DNA of 64,000 bases. It comes from Patella vulgata. Lineage: Eukaryota; Mollusca; Gastropoda; Patellidae. The stretch is taken from the NCBI RefSeq assembly GCF_932274485.2, contig NC_065882.2, forward strand, positions 9,407,390-9,471,389. The letters are read 5' to 3'. The stretch's first letter is position 1. Each line of letters begins with the position of its first letter. This document shows positions 1 through 11,269 of this stretch, piece by piece. A program made the translations under genes and the position numbers. The notes under the pieces are model-generated. The model searched no databases. It was not told the DNA's origin and was given only the letters and a program-made list of their open reading frames with translations.

Positions 1-182
1 TCAATAATTCGCTTGCGTGTAGGGGTCTTTAGCAGTGGGAGGAAACCGGAGAACCCGGAGAAAACCCACGAGATTGGACAGGCAACCCTACTCCTTGTCA
101 CGTACAACCGGGGAATCGAAACCACGCCAGTTGACCTATTAACAGACCTTATGATACAGCGCGCATGTGCTAACCATTCCGT
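1..182 (-). repeat. SINE-A copy, cut by the window edge
   Basis: Family definition used below. Read 5' to 3', SINE-A has a tRNA-like head (box A like TGGCCGAATGGTTAGCG, box B like GGTTTCGAATCCC, closest in look to Ser/Leu tRNA). A central block follows, containing TTCTCCGGGTCCTCCGG and TTTCCTCCCACTGC, then a stretch containing GAATTATTGAAATAAAAT and a CCCCATTTCTCTCTCT end that grades into a (CT)n tail. Full copies are about 280 bp. The central block looks like the conserved core shared by animal SINE superfamilies (possibly Meta-type), but I cannot confirm that. This copy is reversed; its tail lies left of the window. Confidence 0.85.
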
Positions 183-456
183 AATTGATAAATAAATAGA
201 ATGACTCCTAATATTTTGTGTACATTCAGTGTAATCAGTATTCAGTGTATTGTATTGAACAAATTATTTATCCGGCCCATGCTCGACATTCTATCAGTTA
301 TATTTGGCCTACTATAAAAAAAGTTTGATGACCCCTGATATACAGTACACTCTTTATTGCTATCTAAACATTTCTGTTCATGAATTACTTCTCACATGAT
401 TATGTCATTGTGTAGCCATTAAAATGAAAACCATCATTAATCTCAAGAGTACTAAA

Positions 457-799
457 TTAAAGATGCATTATGTAAGATTTAGATAAAATAGATAATGAAA
501 AATGAATAAATTGAAAATTTCATTAGATAATTACTTTTTTCTGGGCGAAATGGAAAATGTAGTGTAGATTATTTATTATTGTAGCAATGGTACTTGACAA
601 CCAAGACTAAGTCTTAATTATCCATTTTATTGTTCAATTTTTAAATCTCACAAGTGTTTAAATCTATTAAATCTCGGCTATCCAATGGTATAGAGAATTG
701 ATTACAGGATTATATGTCTGAATAATAATTTATATAGAATTTGAAGCCAAAAGAAAGACCGGCATAGGCACATTTAACTCTTACATAAAGTGTCTTTAA
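457..799 (+). mobile_element. MITE-1 copy, TTAA-flanked
   Basis: Family definition used below. MITE-1 is a 340-560 bp non-coding element flanked by TTAA, with inverted ends AGATGCATTATGTAAGA and TCTTACATAATGCATCT. Internal landmarks are TTCTCGCTATAATAG, GAAAATTTCAGTCAAAT, CTCGATTATCCA and AAAGAAAGACCTG. This copy has TTAA at 457-460 and 796-799; its right terminal repeat is slightly eroded. Confidence 0.8.
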
Positions 800-820
800 T
801 ATGTTGACAAGACTTAAAGT

Positions 821-1070
821 CAGTGGTTCTAAACCTTTTGTTGCCAAAGGCACACCTTGGAACACATGAAAACATAGCGGCACACCTGGCTAAATATATA
901 TGAAAAATAATTGAATTTTGCAAAATAAAAATATAGCAAGTCATAGACGGCATACACAGACTATTCATGAACTTACTTTATTGCAGTGTTACGAATTTCA
1001 CCAGTCAAATAGTTGACTTCTTCAGTGAGAAATTTTCTTAGTGTGCCGTTAAAAATTTCGCGGCACACTG
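821..1070 (+). mobile_element. hAT-like non-autonomous element, copy 1
   Basis: It starts CAGTGGTTCTAAACC and carries the phrases GGCACACCTTGGAAC, CACACCTGGCTAAATATA and TAGTGTGCCGTTAAAAAT. It matches the better-bounded copy at 39173-39439. The CAGTGGTTCT start is typical of hAT termini. The right end is less clear because the closing inverted repeat seems shortened. Confidence 0.65.
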
Positions 1071-1319
1071 CCTTAAGTTAAACAGTAATCTCCTGCATTG
1101 CCTTCCTATACTTTCTAATAATTTAACCATTTCATACTAAAGTTACCTGACCTGTGGTCTAATATGAATAATTGATTCAGCCTTTCTATTTATTTATTTA
1201 AATGGTTTATTTTTGGACAATGTTTTTAATACAGAATTTTTCCGCTTGATTTTGTATTTGACTACAGGCTGTGATTAATTGTTTATAACATGTTAATTAA
1301 AATCTGTTACTCTTGAGGG

Positions 1320-1490
1320 GTTTTGATTCCCCAGTTGTACGTGACAAGGAGTAGTGTCGCCTGTCCAACCTCGTGGTTTTCCTCCCACTGCTAAAGACTC
1401 CCATGCGCAAGCGAATTATTGAAAAAAAATTGAACCATATGTTAGCCCTGAAATGACCTAGTTTGCATTGAATGAATGTTAATTTTGTAA
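1320..1490 (+). repeat. SINE-A, 5'-truncated
   Basis: It begins within the box B region and runs through the central block to the 3' region. Its tail is degraded. Confidence 0.8.
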
Positions 1491-1497
1491 AGGGTGG

Positions 1498-1745
1498 GGC
1501 GGTGCGCGTTGTATCATGAGGTCTGTCATTGAGTCAACTGGCGTGGTTTCGAATCCCCGGTTGTACGTGACAAGGAGTAGAATTGCCTGTCCTACCTCAT
1601 GGGGGTTCTCCGGTTTCCTCCCACTGCCTAAAGACCACTACGCGCAAGCGAATTATTGAAATAAAATTGTACCATAAGTTAATCAAGAAATTGAAATTTA
1701 ATTGTGTCGAGTGGATGTTAAACCCCGTTTCTCCCTCTCTCTCTG
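1498..1745 (+). repeat. SINE-A, nearly full, box A lost
   Basis: Starts at the middle of the tRNA-like head and ends in a short CT tail. It directly follows another copy, giving a head-to-tail pair. Confidence 0.8.
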
Positions 1746-2387
1746 TTTAGGTAAACTTCAATCAAATTACTTGTTTACCTGCCTATTTCAGTCACTCCAA
1801 CATCATAGTGGAATGCAGAGTTGATTTAATTTGTTTCAAATGGTATTACATGTATATCATAAAAGCTCAAATACAAATACAGTATTCAGATCAAAATAAA
1901 ATAAATATATTACAGTTAAATTTCTTTTTTACATTAAATTATATAATTTATGCTGTTGTTAAAGAACCATTAAAGGGGCTCCTAAATAGTGGTGGGTATT
2001 GCTACTGCAGTCACGATACAGTACTTATTGCGATTCAAGTACCATCATACGATTTGTATCTTGATTCATAACCGGGTCAATATTTACCAAGAAAACAACA
2101 GGATAAATGAATAATAAGTATATTTAGTCATGCCAACGTCGAAGAAATAAAACTGTTTTAAATCACAATATTGATGTTGGATCAAAATAAGGACCCAAAC
2201 CTATGGATAATGTGTGACATAGATAATTAAGAGTGACAGGTTATATACTTACTGAAGCGACCAAAAAACATAAAAAAGAATCGAGATACATTTATTCATT
2301 GTTCCACGATTCAATATGCGAATCGTGAGAAAGTGAATCACGATGCATCGATTTAACGATATATTGTGCTAGCCCTACTCCTAAACC

Positions 2388-2905
2388 TTGGTGCTCCATG
2401 GGTAATGCACTACTGTCAATAAGTAGGGTGCTGGCTCACTTACCAAGTCCATGAATTTCAAAGTTTGATTCTGGTGGTGGCCAAGAAAGTTCCTCAGTAT
2501 TTTCCAGCACCCTTTTCGAGCACCCTTTTCGATGACACAGGAAGGAGGCGGGTCAAGGATTGAAGGAACAGTGCCTACTTGTGAAGATCGGATGAAATAC
2601 CCATGTCCGGCGTACACATTGCCATGCATATTAAAGAATCCTTGATGCTGTTCCTTGCCAGGCCCTCCTTTCTGTACCACTTATAAGGGGACATCTCTCC
2701 TTCCTGCACCACTAACAAGGGGACATCGCTCCTTCCTACACCACTAACAAGGGGACATTACTCCTTCCTGCACCACTAACAAGGGGAAAACAGACTAGAA
2801 AATCCTGAGGAACTATTCTCAACCCACACCGATATCGATCCTGATCCCAGGTCCTCCTGGTTAGTGAGTCAGCGCCGAATTCGCTGAGCCACCACTTGAC
2901 TGAGC
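2388..2905. repeat. Composite of two SINE-B copies with an internal minisatellite
   Basis: Family definition used below. SINE-B has a tRNA-like head (GGAGCCACGGTAGCTCAG, then GTGTTCGATCC as box B). The body contains TTCCCCCTTGTCAGTGGTGC, AAAGATCCCTTGGCAGTTGG and TAGCACACTGTATGGC, and the end is CGTTAAACCCCATTTCATTT. Here a degraded forward piece (about 2410-2660) abuts a reversed piece ending at GCTGAGCCACCATGG. Between them a unit of about 32 bp around CTCCTTCCTGCACCACTAAC is repeated three to four times (2690-2790). Confidence 0.65.
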
Positions 2906-3657
2906 CACCATGGTTTCCATTAACAGATAGACAAGATATTTAAAGATCTATCAGTCAATCAGATGAATACAGTTTAATAGTCTTTAATATTTGTTTTATC
3001 GTGTATTTATAGATTTTTTATAGTTTGGGTATAAATATTGATCTTTTTAAAGGTTATTTATATTTAATATGTATCATTTCGTAAAAGATCTACCTATCTG
3101 TCAGTTCAATGATCAATCTCACAATATATATATGACTGTATATATTTGTTTTATCAGGTATAAATAGTGATTTCAGAACAAGTTAATACACTTATTAATC
3201 GTCTAACTGCATGGTATATGTCCATCTACGTTAATCCAGTTTAATTTCATTTTACATCCTTATATGAATCCTTTCATTATTTTTTAAAGAAAAGTGGATC
3301 AAAGGCCAAGAGACCTTAAACATGATAATGTGGAATATATTGATAAAAGAAAAAAAGTATGCAAAACGGAGTTGTCTCCCATACAATGAAGTCTACCACA
3401 TTATCAACCAAGAGATAGTGCAAAATAATTGCTGATTTATCATCACAGTACTATGAATACATAAATAACATACTCTTTAATGAAATTGAAGAAATCCTGT
3501 TTTAACGTTCTACTTTTCTGCACCGACTGGGCTAATGAAGATGACTATATGCCATACAGTGTGATATGAGGGAAATTTTTCCCTGGAAAGCAAAGCTTGC
3601 ACTTCCTCTTAAAGATACATTATGGAAGATTAGATAAAGTGTTGGCAGTTCTCACTA

Positions 3658-3860
3658 TCTATACTAATATTTGTGACTGTCGTTTGTCTGTCTGTTTGTC
3701 TGTTTGGGGTTGGCGGCTACACTAGGTCTGCCCCGAGTCTGAAATTTGGGGTATAGGGGTAGCTCGGACCGGTGAGTAACATAGGCCAGGTGGCGTTAGT
3801 CTACCGCTTCCGGTTTCGGAGTAACGGGCATTACCCGGGCAGTGCCGGGTTATCCGCTAG
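3658..3860 (+). mobile_element. Short non-autonomous Helitron-like element
   Basis: The element starts with TC (3658) and ends with CTAG followed by T (3861), as Helitrons do. A GC-rich hairpin (stem ACCCGG/CCGGGT, 3833-3838 with 3845-3850) sits ten bases before the end. Deleting it restores the undisturbed MITE-1 sequence CACTATAATAGTT, so it entered between A and T without a target duplication. That is the Helitron signature. The 5' part is rich in CTGTCTGT-like repeats. Confidence 0.8.
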
Positions 3861-3890
3861 TAATAGTTAAAAACTAGATAATGTAATGTA

Positions 3891-4220
3891 AAGGAAATAT
3901 ACTGAAAATTTCAGTCAAATGGCTCCACTCTGAACCGAGATATTAACATTTTAATTTTAGGCCTAGCCTCGATCATCATTACTAAAGTCGGTACAATAAA
4001 AAGGGAATATACTGAAAATTTCAGTCAAATGGCTCCACTCTGCACCGAGATATTAACATTTGAATTTTAGGCCTAGCCTCGATCATCATTACTAAAGTCG
4101 GTACAATAAAAAGGGAATATACTGAAAATTTCAGTCAAATTGCTCCACTCTGAACCGAGATATTAACATTTGAATTTTAGGCCTAGCCTCGATCATCATT
4201 ACTAAAGTCGGTACAATAAA
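3891..4220 (+). repeat. 110-bp tandem triplication inside MITE-1
   Basis: Three units start at about 3891, 4001 and 4111 with a constant 110-bp period and only a few differences. Each holds GAAAATTTCAGTCAAAT and GCCTAGCCTCGATCATC. The near-identity implies a recent origin. Confidence 0.9.
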
Positions 4221-4773
4221 AAAACAGAGTCTTGATTATCCATTTTTGGATTAAATCATCAATGAATTGAGCAGCAAATCGAATTCAAATCCAGAGAAAA
4301 TCCGACAAGTTGGCATCGAGAGTTGATTAAGGTCTTTTCATGTTAATAAATTTCTAATTAATAGTTTAGATAACATTTCAGGCCCAAAGAAAGACCTGTA
4401 ATAGGCAGATTTAGTTTACATGCAAGACATCGAGTACATTTTTTAAAGTGAACCTCAGTTTTCTCTCCCATCCAATCGACTAGGCGCTTTTCCTTACCAG
4501 GTCCTCATTCCTGCACCTCCAGCAAGGGAAACCCTGCTGGAAGATCCTGAGGAATTGTCATGGCCAACATCGGGATTGAACCTGTTACCGCCTAGTTAGT
4601 GAGCCTATGCCTTACTCCCTGAGCCACCATGGCTGCCCTATAAATCAATATTTGCTGTGTTTTGTGCTGGACCTTATTTAATGTGGATCTTTCCTTGGTT
4701 TAAGCTCATTGCGGAACTGAATTCTACCCGTCCATCCCAAATCATGTCTGCTCTGTATCTTGAGTACTCATAG

Positions 4774-5280
4774 ATCCTATTTCGTTTCGTTTTTTATAGT
4801 TCAAAATTTCGTTTTACTTGTCTTTTCTACACTAGGATCTGAAAGAGTTGTTATATAACCCGTGTTCTGGGTGATGTGAGAAATTAGCAACAGGCCTGGA
4901 AATACAACATGTAACGGTTTTAGATGTACCTGACAAAATGTCAGACACTAATGAAATAGTACCTGACATTTTCAACTTAGTGCCGGACATGTATTAATAA
5001 TATTAGTAAAAAAGACAAATCAGTGCCTGACAAAGCCTGAATCTGTGCCTGACATTGTTTGTGACAGGTGCCTTATTTCCAGGCTTGATTAGCAAATGGA
5101 GTGAGTTGCACGGAACTCTGGTATCCCACTAGAAACATCAACACTAATTGGTTAATCAAATGTCTAATGTCATAGGATCAAAAGCCACTCATATGACGTC
5201 TGATGCAACCTCCCACTACAACTGGTCAGATCTTCATGTAGTAGAGGCTATCGAAAGTATAAAAAAACGAAACGAAATAT
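4774..5280 (+). mobile_element. MITE-4 with TTTCGTTTCG inverted ends
   Basis: TTTCGTTTCGTTTTTTATA at about 4777 is matched in reverse by TATAAAAAAACGAAACGAAA near 5258-5278. The interior repeats TGCCTGACA-type phrases. A related, reversed sequence lies at about 37000-37520, so this is an interspersed family. No coding capacity was seen. Confidence 0.6.
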
Positions 5281-5414
5281 ACATTTGTATTTTAAACAGA
5301 TTGTCAAATGTTATTAATGGTCACTGTAATATTTTGCATAATTTTTTACGGTCTGTAAGCTTACACTTGAAGTTTGGCCATATATTGATATCAATTGGTC
5401 AAGGTTATTTCCTT

Positions 5415-5613
5415 AGCCCTTATTGTATGTGACAAGAAGTAGGGTCACCTGTCCAACCTCGTAGGTTTTCTCCGGGTCTTCTGGTTTCCTCCCACAGCTA
5501 AAGACCCCTACGCATAAGCGAATTGTTGAAATAAAATTGAACCATATGATGGTCTTGAAATGACCATAGTTTGTATGGAGTGAATGTTTAACCCCATCTC
5601 TCTCTCTCTCTGA
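5415..5613 (+). repeat. SINE-A, lacking the tRNA-like head
   Basis: Begins just after box B and ends in a (CT)n tail; central block intact. Confidence 0.8.
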
Positions 5614-5678
5614 TTTCCTTAGTTCCACTTTATCAATACTCAATACCTATTTATATTTGATGAAGCTTCTAGTGTAGC

Positions 5679-5967
5679 GGGGGGTTGGATGGCCGAATGG
5701 TTTGCACGTGCGCGCTGTATCATAAGGCCTGTCATTGAGTCAACTGGGGTGGTTTCAAATCCTCGGTTGTACGTGACAAGAAGTTGGGTCGTCTGTCCAA
5801 CCTCATGGGTTTTCTCCGGGTCCTCTGGTTTCCTCCTACTGCTAAAGACCCCTACGCGCATGCGAATTATTGAAATAAAATTAGACCATATGTTAGTCCA
5901 GAAATGACATAGTTTGTGTCAAGTGGATTTTAAACCCCATTTCTCTCTCTCTCTCTCTCTCTCTCTT
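5679..5967 (+). repeat. SINE-A, full length
   Basis: Contains box A (TGGCCGAATGGTTTGCA), box B (GGTTTCAAATCCTCGG), the central block and a 26-bp CT tail. It stands 65 bp downstream of another copy in the same orientation. Confidence 0.88.
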
Positions 5968-5979
5968 GAACAGTCTTGT

Positions 5980-7585
5980 CGAATGGTATGGAGGTCCTGT
6001 GTACATGTTTGTGTGTATGTAAAAATTATTCCAGGCTTACAGCAGGAAGTCGATGAAGAGATGGGGAAAATGCTGCTATCCCTGGAAAAAAAATTCTCCT
6101 TAGCTCTGTCATTAACCCAGATGGCACAAAAAAGTATGAGTTCAAACCCGATTTCATTTCTTTTTATAGAAATATCTTATCAGATTTATATGCCCAACTT
6201 AATAATTACTTTTATACATAATCATCAAAGAAAACTCAAGTGCTCCCAGAAAACTTATTAATTACTTTAATACATAATTGTCCTAGAAAACTCAAGTGTT
6301 CAAATAATTCCAAACATCATGAAGTATATTATTATAAGGGGTGGGGAGGACTTTATTACATGGTCATCAATAGAAATAAATTACACATAGGTAATAACAG
6401 TATTAACATTTGACACAATCATAAGGTTACTAGTACTAGAGGTCAAACATTAATAATTCTTCATACAGAATCGACCCCAACTCAAAACATATCAAATTTA
6501 CTTGAGATTATTAAGCCCAAGAATTATTGATAATATCAGCCATAATATCCAGATAATATACTGAACCAAATTAGTGATTTTGATTGATCAAGTGGCAATC
6601 TAGAATATTACTTCTATAAGCTACTGTAAGGATATATTACTTTATAATAGTTGGCTTTTGTCTACTGATCGATGTTAGTTTTATTAGGGTGTGTGGAATG
6701 AAATTATTGAGGTTTCATTATAAAGATTGGAATTGTTTAGAAACTATCTTAAAAGATTATAAGTGTTTTGAGATACAGTCATAGTATAAGATTCAGTGAA
6801 CGTGGCTGGAACTAGGATTTTGCGAATTTACATTCTGTTTTAACTTTGTGCATTAAGAATACCAACAGAAAGCTTTGTGCATTAAGAATAGCAACAGAAA
6901 GGACGCCTATATATCAATGTTTATAAAGACTGGAATTTATATGTAAGTTGTATTATAAAACTAGTATATTCAGCTTTCGTTGAAGGAGCTCTTATTTTGA
7001 GAGTCAATTGCCTGGAAATAGTGATTTATTAGAAATTTTACCAGAAATGTTTTAACTGGACGCCAGTATAAGTTACATTATCTGTGACAAGTTTTCCTCT
7101 TGCCACTAAATTCCAGACTGATTTGTGTTCAACAAACATTCTGATCCGTGAAATTACAGTGAATGTGATCCGAATTTCTGAAGCCTTTTGAGTAAAAAGG
7201 AGTGGCTTTATTCGGTTTATGTGAAGATGTTATTGAGAAAAAACTTGGGCTTTGGTCAGTTGGTGATATATATTAAAGTCTCTAATTGTCATTTAAGGGA
7301 TTGTTATAATCCCTTGCAAACCACAATATTTTGAATCTCTAAAAGGAATATCAATTCTGTTCATTATTTACAAAAATATATGATGATTTGAAAATTTGTC
7401 CACATTCTGCATCCTATACTGGCAATATAGACAGGATATAGTCAAGTCAAGAGGGCATCATTCATGAGTTTTGGGGAAATCTTTTGATGGGCTTTTTTTT
7501 TTAATCCGATTGAATCCAAGCTGGGCAGTTATCTGCTCTTGATATTTTGATTTTACTTTTTTAATTAAATTTTATATAATCAATT
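5980..7585. other. No gene or repeat family recognised
   Basis: AT-rich sequence. I saw only a short direct repeat of TTTGTGCATTAAGAATA-like sequence near 6848-6895 and no ORF with a plausible composition. Confidence 0.5.
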
Positions 7586-7589
7586 TCCG

Positions 7590-7890
7590 TATAAGGTGTG
7601 GAATATTCGATATTTTCCCCCAAAATATAAATGACTCACAGATCCTTTATACAGCATAAGAAATGATTAATGGATATGAACCATGGTGAAACGAAGAAAA
7701 GATTTGTTGTCTACAACATTTCAAGTGTTAAGTAATCAAGTTGGGTACAATTTAGTATGGATTAAGGTGTGGTATATTTGATATTTTTTCCAAAAATGCA
7801 AATAGACGCACAGTTCCTTTATGGTACAGCATACAAAATGATTAATGGATATGAACTAAGGTGAAGCCCAGAAAAGATATTTGTCTACAG
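7590..7890 (+). repeat. Diverged ~170-bp tandem duplication
   Basis: The stretch with GGTGTGGAATATTCGATATT and GATTAATGGATATGAAC (7590-7725) recurs at 7765-7890 with many substitutions. Non-coding. Confidence 0.7.
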
Positions 7891-8706
7891 CGTTTCAAAC
7901 TAATATAAATTGATTTTAAACATAAATGATTAACTCCAGTCTCTGGTAACCTACTGTGCTGACTAGAGGTAAATGGGTTAGCTATTCAATTATATATTCT
8001 GCTACTGAATTCAGTATTTAGGAAAATGCTGTGAGGAAACCGGAATTCTGAATGGATTATACTGTGATAAGACAATTTTGAGACTATTATTCTGAATTTA
8101 ATCTTTACAGACCATGCTTTTAAATTTTATGATTATTAGGAATTGATCGGTAAATTGCAGATAATTTTACCTAGTAGACAATTTATTACCTTGGAAACAA
8201 AAACAAATGCTCAGGGGAAATTGATATCAATTTAGGTCCCATAATTACAGGAAATTATAAAAAGGAAATACTTTATTTACAAACAGAAATTTTTTTAATT
8301 CATCAATCTATAGCATAATTAATAATAGATTGTGTCTGATCAGAGATAAAAAGTGACAGACTTTAAATTGCTTTTTCATGTCCTCTGTTAATCGTCAATA
8401 TGTGTCTTCCTGTTTCTAAAGTGGAATGAAATAACGAGAAACCACGTCAATCTATTGAGGTCTCTAAATCTGAGTTATTTGATAATGAACTGTCATCATT
8501 TTTCAAACTTTGCAACTTACTTTATAGAATTAAAGATTTTCTTACATGTATTTTCATAAAGTAGGGTCAGTTTAAAGAAAATGTACTTGTATTTGAAATC
8601 TAGAAATTTGCTTTACGGTTAAATCAAATTTAAAATGCCAGTCTCAAGTGATTTTTTTTCTTCTTTAAATCTATGCCCAAATGTACTCAAATTTATTATT
8701 TAGCAT

Positions 8707-9180
8707 TTAAAGATGCATTATGTAAGAATTATATAGAGAGCTGGCCGTTCTTGTTATAATAGTTTAGTAACACTTGTTAGAAGGGATAAACACAAGAAGA
8801 CGAAGGAAAATGCACGAACTACCATCAAGAGATACGGCTGGAGGGCTTTCTCTGTGGTTGCCCCGTTCTTGTGGAACGAGTTTCCACGCAGTGTGCGCCA
8901 ATCACCAAATCTATTGACTTTTAAATCCGGACTAAAAGCATTTTATTTTAAAAAACAATTAAATTTATAGCCTAGTCAGTCGTTTGTTTTAATTTGGTTT
9001 TAAATGTGTAAACTGTCTTATTTATATTTGTACAGCGCTCTGAAACGAAGTGTAGATCGCTTTAATCAATAAATATTATTATTATTATTAGATAGATAAT
9101 GAAACATTAATATATTGAAAATTTCTGTCAAATTACTTTATTCTGGGAGAAGTTATCGGTGTTTGAAGTTTTGAAAAGAA
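8707..9180 (+). mobile_element. MITE-1 interrupted by a LINE fragment
   Basis: TTAAAGATGCATTATGTAAG at 8707 opens the copy. The MITE-1 sequence stops at about 8770 and resumes at about 9090 (AGATAATGAAACATTAA). It fades near 9180 without the right terminal repeat. Confidence 0.7.
8773..9090 (+). mobile_element. LINE 3' end (CR1/L2-like), 5'-truncated
   Basis: One frame (8773-8970) encodes the last 65 residues of a non-LTR reverse transcriptase: ...RYGWRAFSVVAPFLWNEFPR, then SVRQSPNLLTFKSGLKAFYF, a short tail and TAG. The 'GFRAFSVAAPxLWNxLP..FKxxLKxxLF' end is characteristic of CR1/L2/Rex-type LINEs. A 3' UTR of about 100 bp follows, with TGTACAGCGCTCTGAAAC and an (ATT)n tail. The catalytic part is missing, as expected for a dead-on-arrival insertion. 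The clade is an inference. Confidence 0.8.
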
Positions 9181-9805
9181 ATAGCCCAAATAGTTTCGCT
9201 GCCCAAGTACCATTGTCTCAATTTTCTGTTCTTCAACGTCAAGTGGCAGTAGATGGCGACTATACCAAACACTTCAGAGGATGACGAATGTTGTGAAATT
9301 TTTAATTCATCATATCTTTGTAAATATTAAACTGAATTGAAACATTTTTGAACTTGTAATCCTTTTAGATATTCAACTTTCACAATATTGTAGCTTGCAA
9401 GGAGTTCATAATCCCCTAAATAACAATCAGAGATTTTAAGGTCAAGATGTAAGATTTTAATGTAATGTTGTCATTCTATTAGTAACTGAAGGAGAACATG
9501 CAAGACAAACCTGCATAGAAAGCAAACTACACAGACGTTGCAAGAAATATCAAATCAAGTGAATGGATTGTGTAACGTGATATGCTGAAACCTGTCCGTG
9601 AATAATTAAACAATCTTGTCGACATTAATTGAGATTAGGAACACCTATATAATTAATACGCCTAGCATTAGACACAGGTATACTGACTAACGAGTTATGG
9701 GAAAGGTATATGCTAGCTACTAATAATAATAAGGATTTCTGTTGATTTATCGTGATGGGAACTTAAGTAAAGTGAAGAAGGTTGCCAGGACTAAAAAAAT
9801 TATTT
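9180..9805. other. No feature recognised
   Basis: AT-rich, non-repetitive as far as I can see. Confidence 0.4.
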
Positions 9806-9808
9806 AAA

Positions 9809-10580
9809 ACTGTTAGTTATATATGAGAAGTGTTATCAAATGGTCTTTTTGTTATACAGAAACCCAACTACCAACTTAGGATATCTTTTATTTAGTTGCG
9901 ATCAGAACTCAAATAATGTGATGGTTCGACTAAACAGAAACTGTTAGTTACATGGACATGTTATAAGAAGTGTTATCAAATGGTCTTTTGTTATACAGAA
10001 ACCCAACTACCAATTTAGGATATCTTTTATTTAGTTGCAATCAGAACTCAAATAATGTGATGGTTTGACTAAACAGATACTGTTAGTTACATGGACATAT
10101 TATAAGAAGTGTTATCAAATGGTCTTTTATTTATACAGAAGCCCAACTACCAACTTAGGATATCTTTTATTTAGTTGCAATCGGAACTCAAATAATGTGA
10201 TGGTGCGACTAAATATGAGTATTGTTTTTTATGTTGAATTCTTAGTAAGAATTGATATTAGATGGTTTGGAGGTCCTGTTAATTTGTTGTAATAGGAACT
10301 GAGATAATGTGAAGGTTGGACTAAACAGATACAGGACTTATTAGTTATGTGGACTTCTTATTGGGAAGTGTTACCAGTTGGTCTTGTTACACAGAAACCC
10401 AACCACTAACTTAGGATTTCTTGACTTTAGTTGTGATGGAACTCAAATGATGTGAAGGTTTGACTAAAAAGATAATAGGAATTGTTAGTTATGTAGACTT
10501 CTTATTGAGAAGTGTTACCAGATAATGTGAAGGTTGAACTAAAGGAGAAGTGTCATCAGATGGCTTGGAGTTAAGATATA
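9809..10580 (+). repeat. Minisatellite, ~135-bp unit
   Basis: Three close units start near 9809, 9942 and 10080, each with ACAGAAACCCAACTACCAA and AATAATGTGATGGTT. Two or three diverged units follow to about 10580. Short ORFs here are products of the repeat. Confidence 0.85.
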
Positions 10581-10864
10581 TATATACCATTTCGGAAATG
10601 GTGACTGTTGTATAGAAGAAAGGATATTAACGAACCAACCCTTCTAATATAGGCTACTTCTGGTGATATTCTCATCTAGGTTCACTATTTCAGTTAAAAC
10701 TGTGTTAATGAATTGTCTTGGAATTTTTGCGAAGGGTACAGTATACAGATCGACATGTGAATTTACAGAAAAGAAATGAAATTAATGTGATAAAGTGTTC
10801 AGAATCGATTGCTCAGATTAAATCGAGATTTAAGACATATGTTCATGATGTATTATATATCCAG

Positions 10865-10951
10865 AGTCCATTGACATATTGCCGCATTTAGAGCATGCAC
10901 CTTGCATGGATAATTAATTAAAGCGCTCTATAAATGCATATTATTATTGCA
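10865..10951 (+). repeat. Possible LINE/SINE 3' tail
   Basis: AAAGCGCTCTATAAATGCAT followed by TATTATTATT resembles the 3' terminus of the LINE fragment near 9030-9090. No coding part precedes it. Confidence 0.35.
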
Positions 10952-11029
10952 TAGATATTACACATGTGACAAATACATCGAAGTATAGGGAAGGAATAAA
11001 CGATAGTCAAATAAATGCTAATAAACCTC

Positions 11030-11265
11030 CTTATTTCTCAAATACAAGGTTGGAAAAATCTAATTCTTAAATTGGTTTGGTATCAAAATAAGGCTCGTTT
11101 ACTATCAGACTATGGAAGCCTGTGTCAACCATTTCTCCAATACAAGGTTTGACAACTCTAATTCTTAAATGGGTTTGGTATCAAAATAAGGCTCATTTAC
11201 TGTCAACCATTTCTCAAATACCACGTTGATAAACTTTAATTCTTAAATTGGTTGGGTACCAAAAT
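11030..11265 (+). repeat. Tandem repeat, ~90-bp unit, three copies
   Basis: Repeats of TTTCTCAAATACAAGGTT ... AATTCTTAAATTGGTTTGG ... ATCAAAATAAGGCTC. The third copy is shortened. Confidence 0.7.
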
Positions 11266-11269
11266 ATAG

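Larger units (their letters stand above)
3609..4446 (+). mobile_element. MITE-1 inside SINE-B, itself carrying a Helitron
   Basis: The left end is TTAAAGATACATTATGG, with TTAA at 3609-3612. TTAA recurs at 4443-4446, though the right terminal repeat is disrupted. The copy is longer than usual because it holds a 203-bp Helitron-like insertion and a 110-bp internal triplication. Confidence 0.75.
3505..4637 (-). repeat. SINE-B split by a nested MITE
   Basis: The 3' half is at 3505-3608 and the 5' half at 4447-4637. The halves are contiguous in the SINE-B order once the MITE-1 between them is removed. The reversed head closes with GAGCCACCATGGCTGCC. Confidence 0.75.

Noticed and set aside
10065-10292. 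75-codon ORF
   Set aside because: Lies in the 135-bp minisatellite; same peptide recurs imperfectly in neighbouring units.
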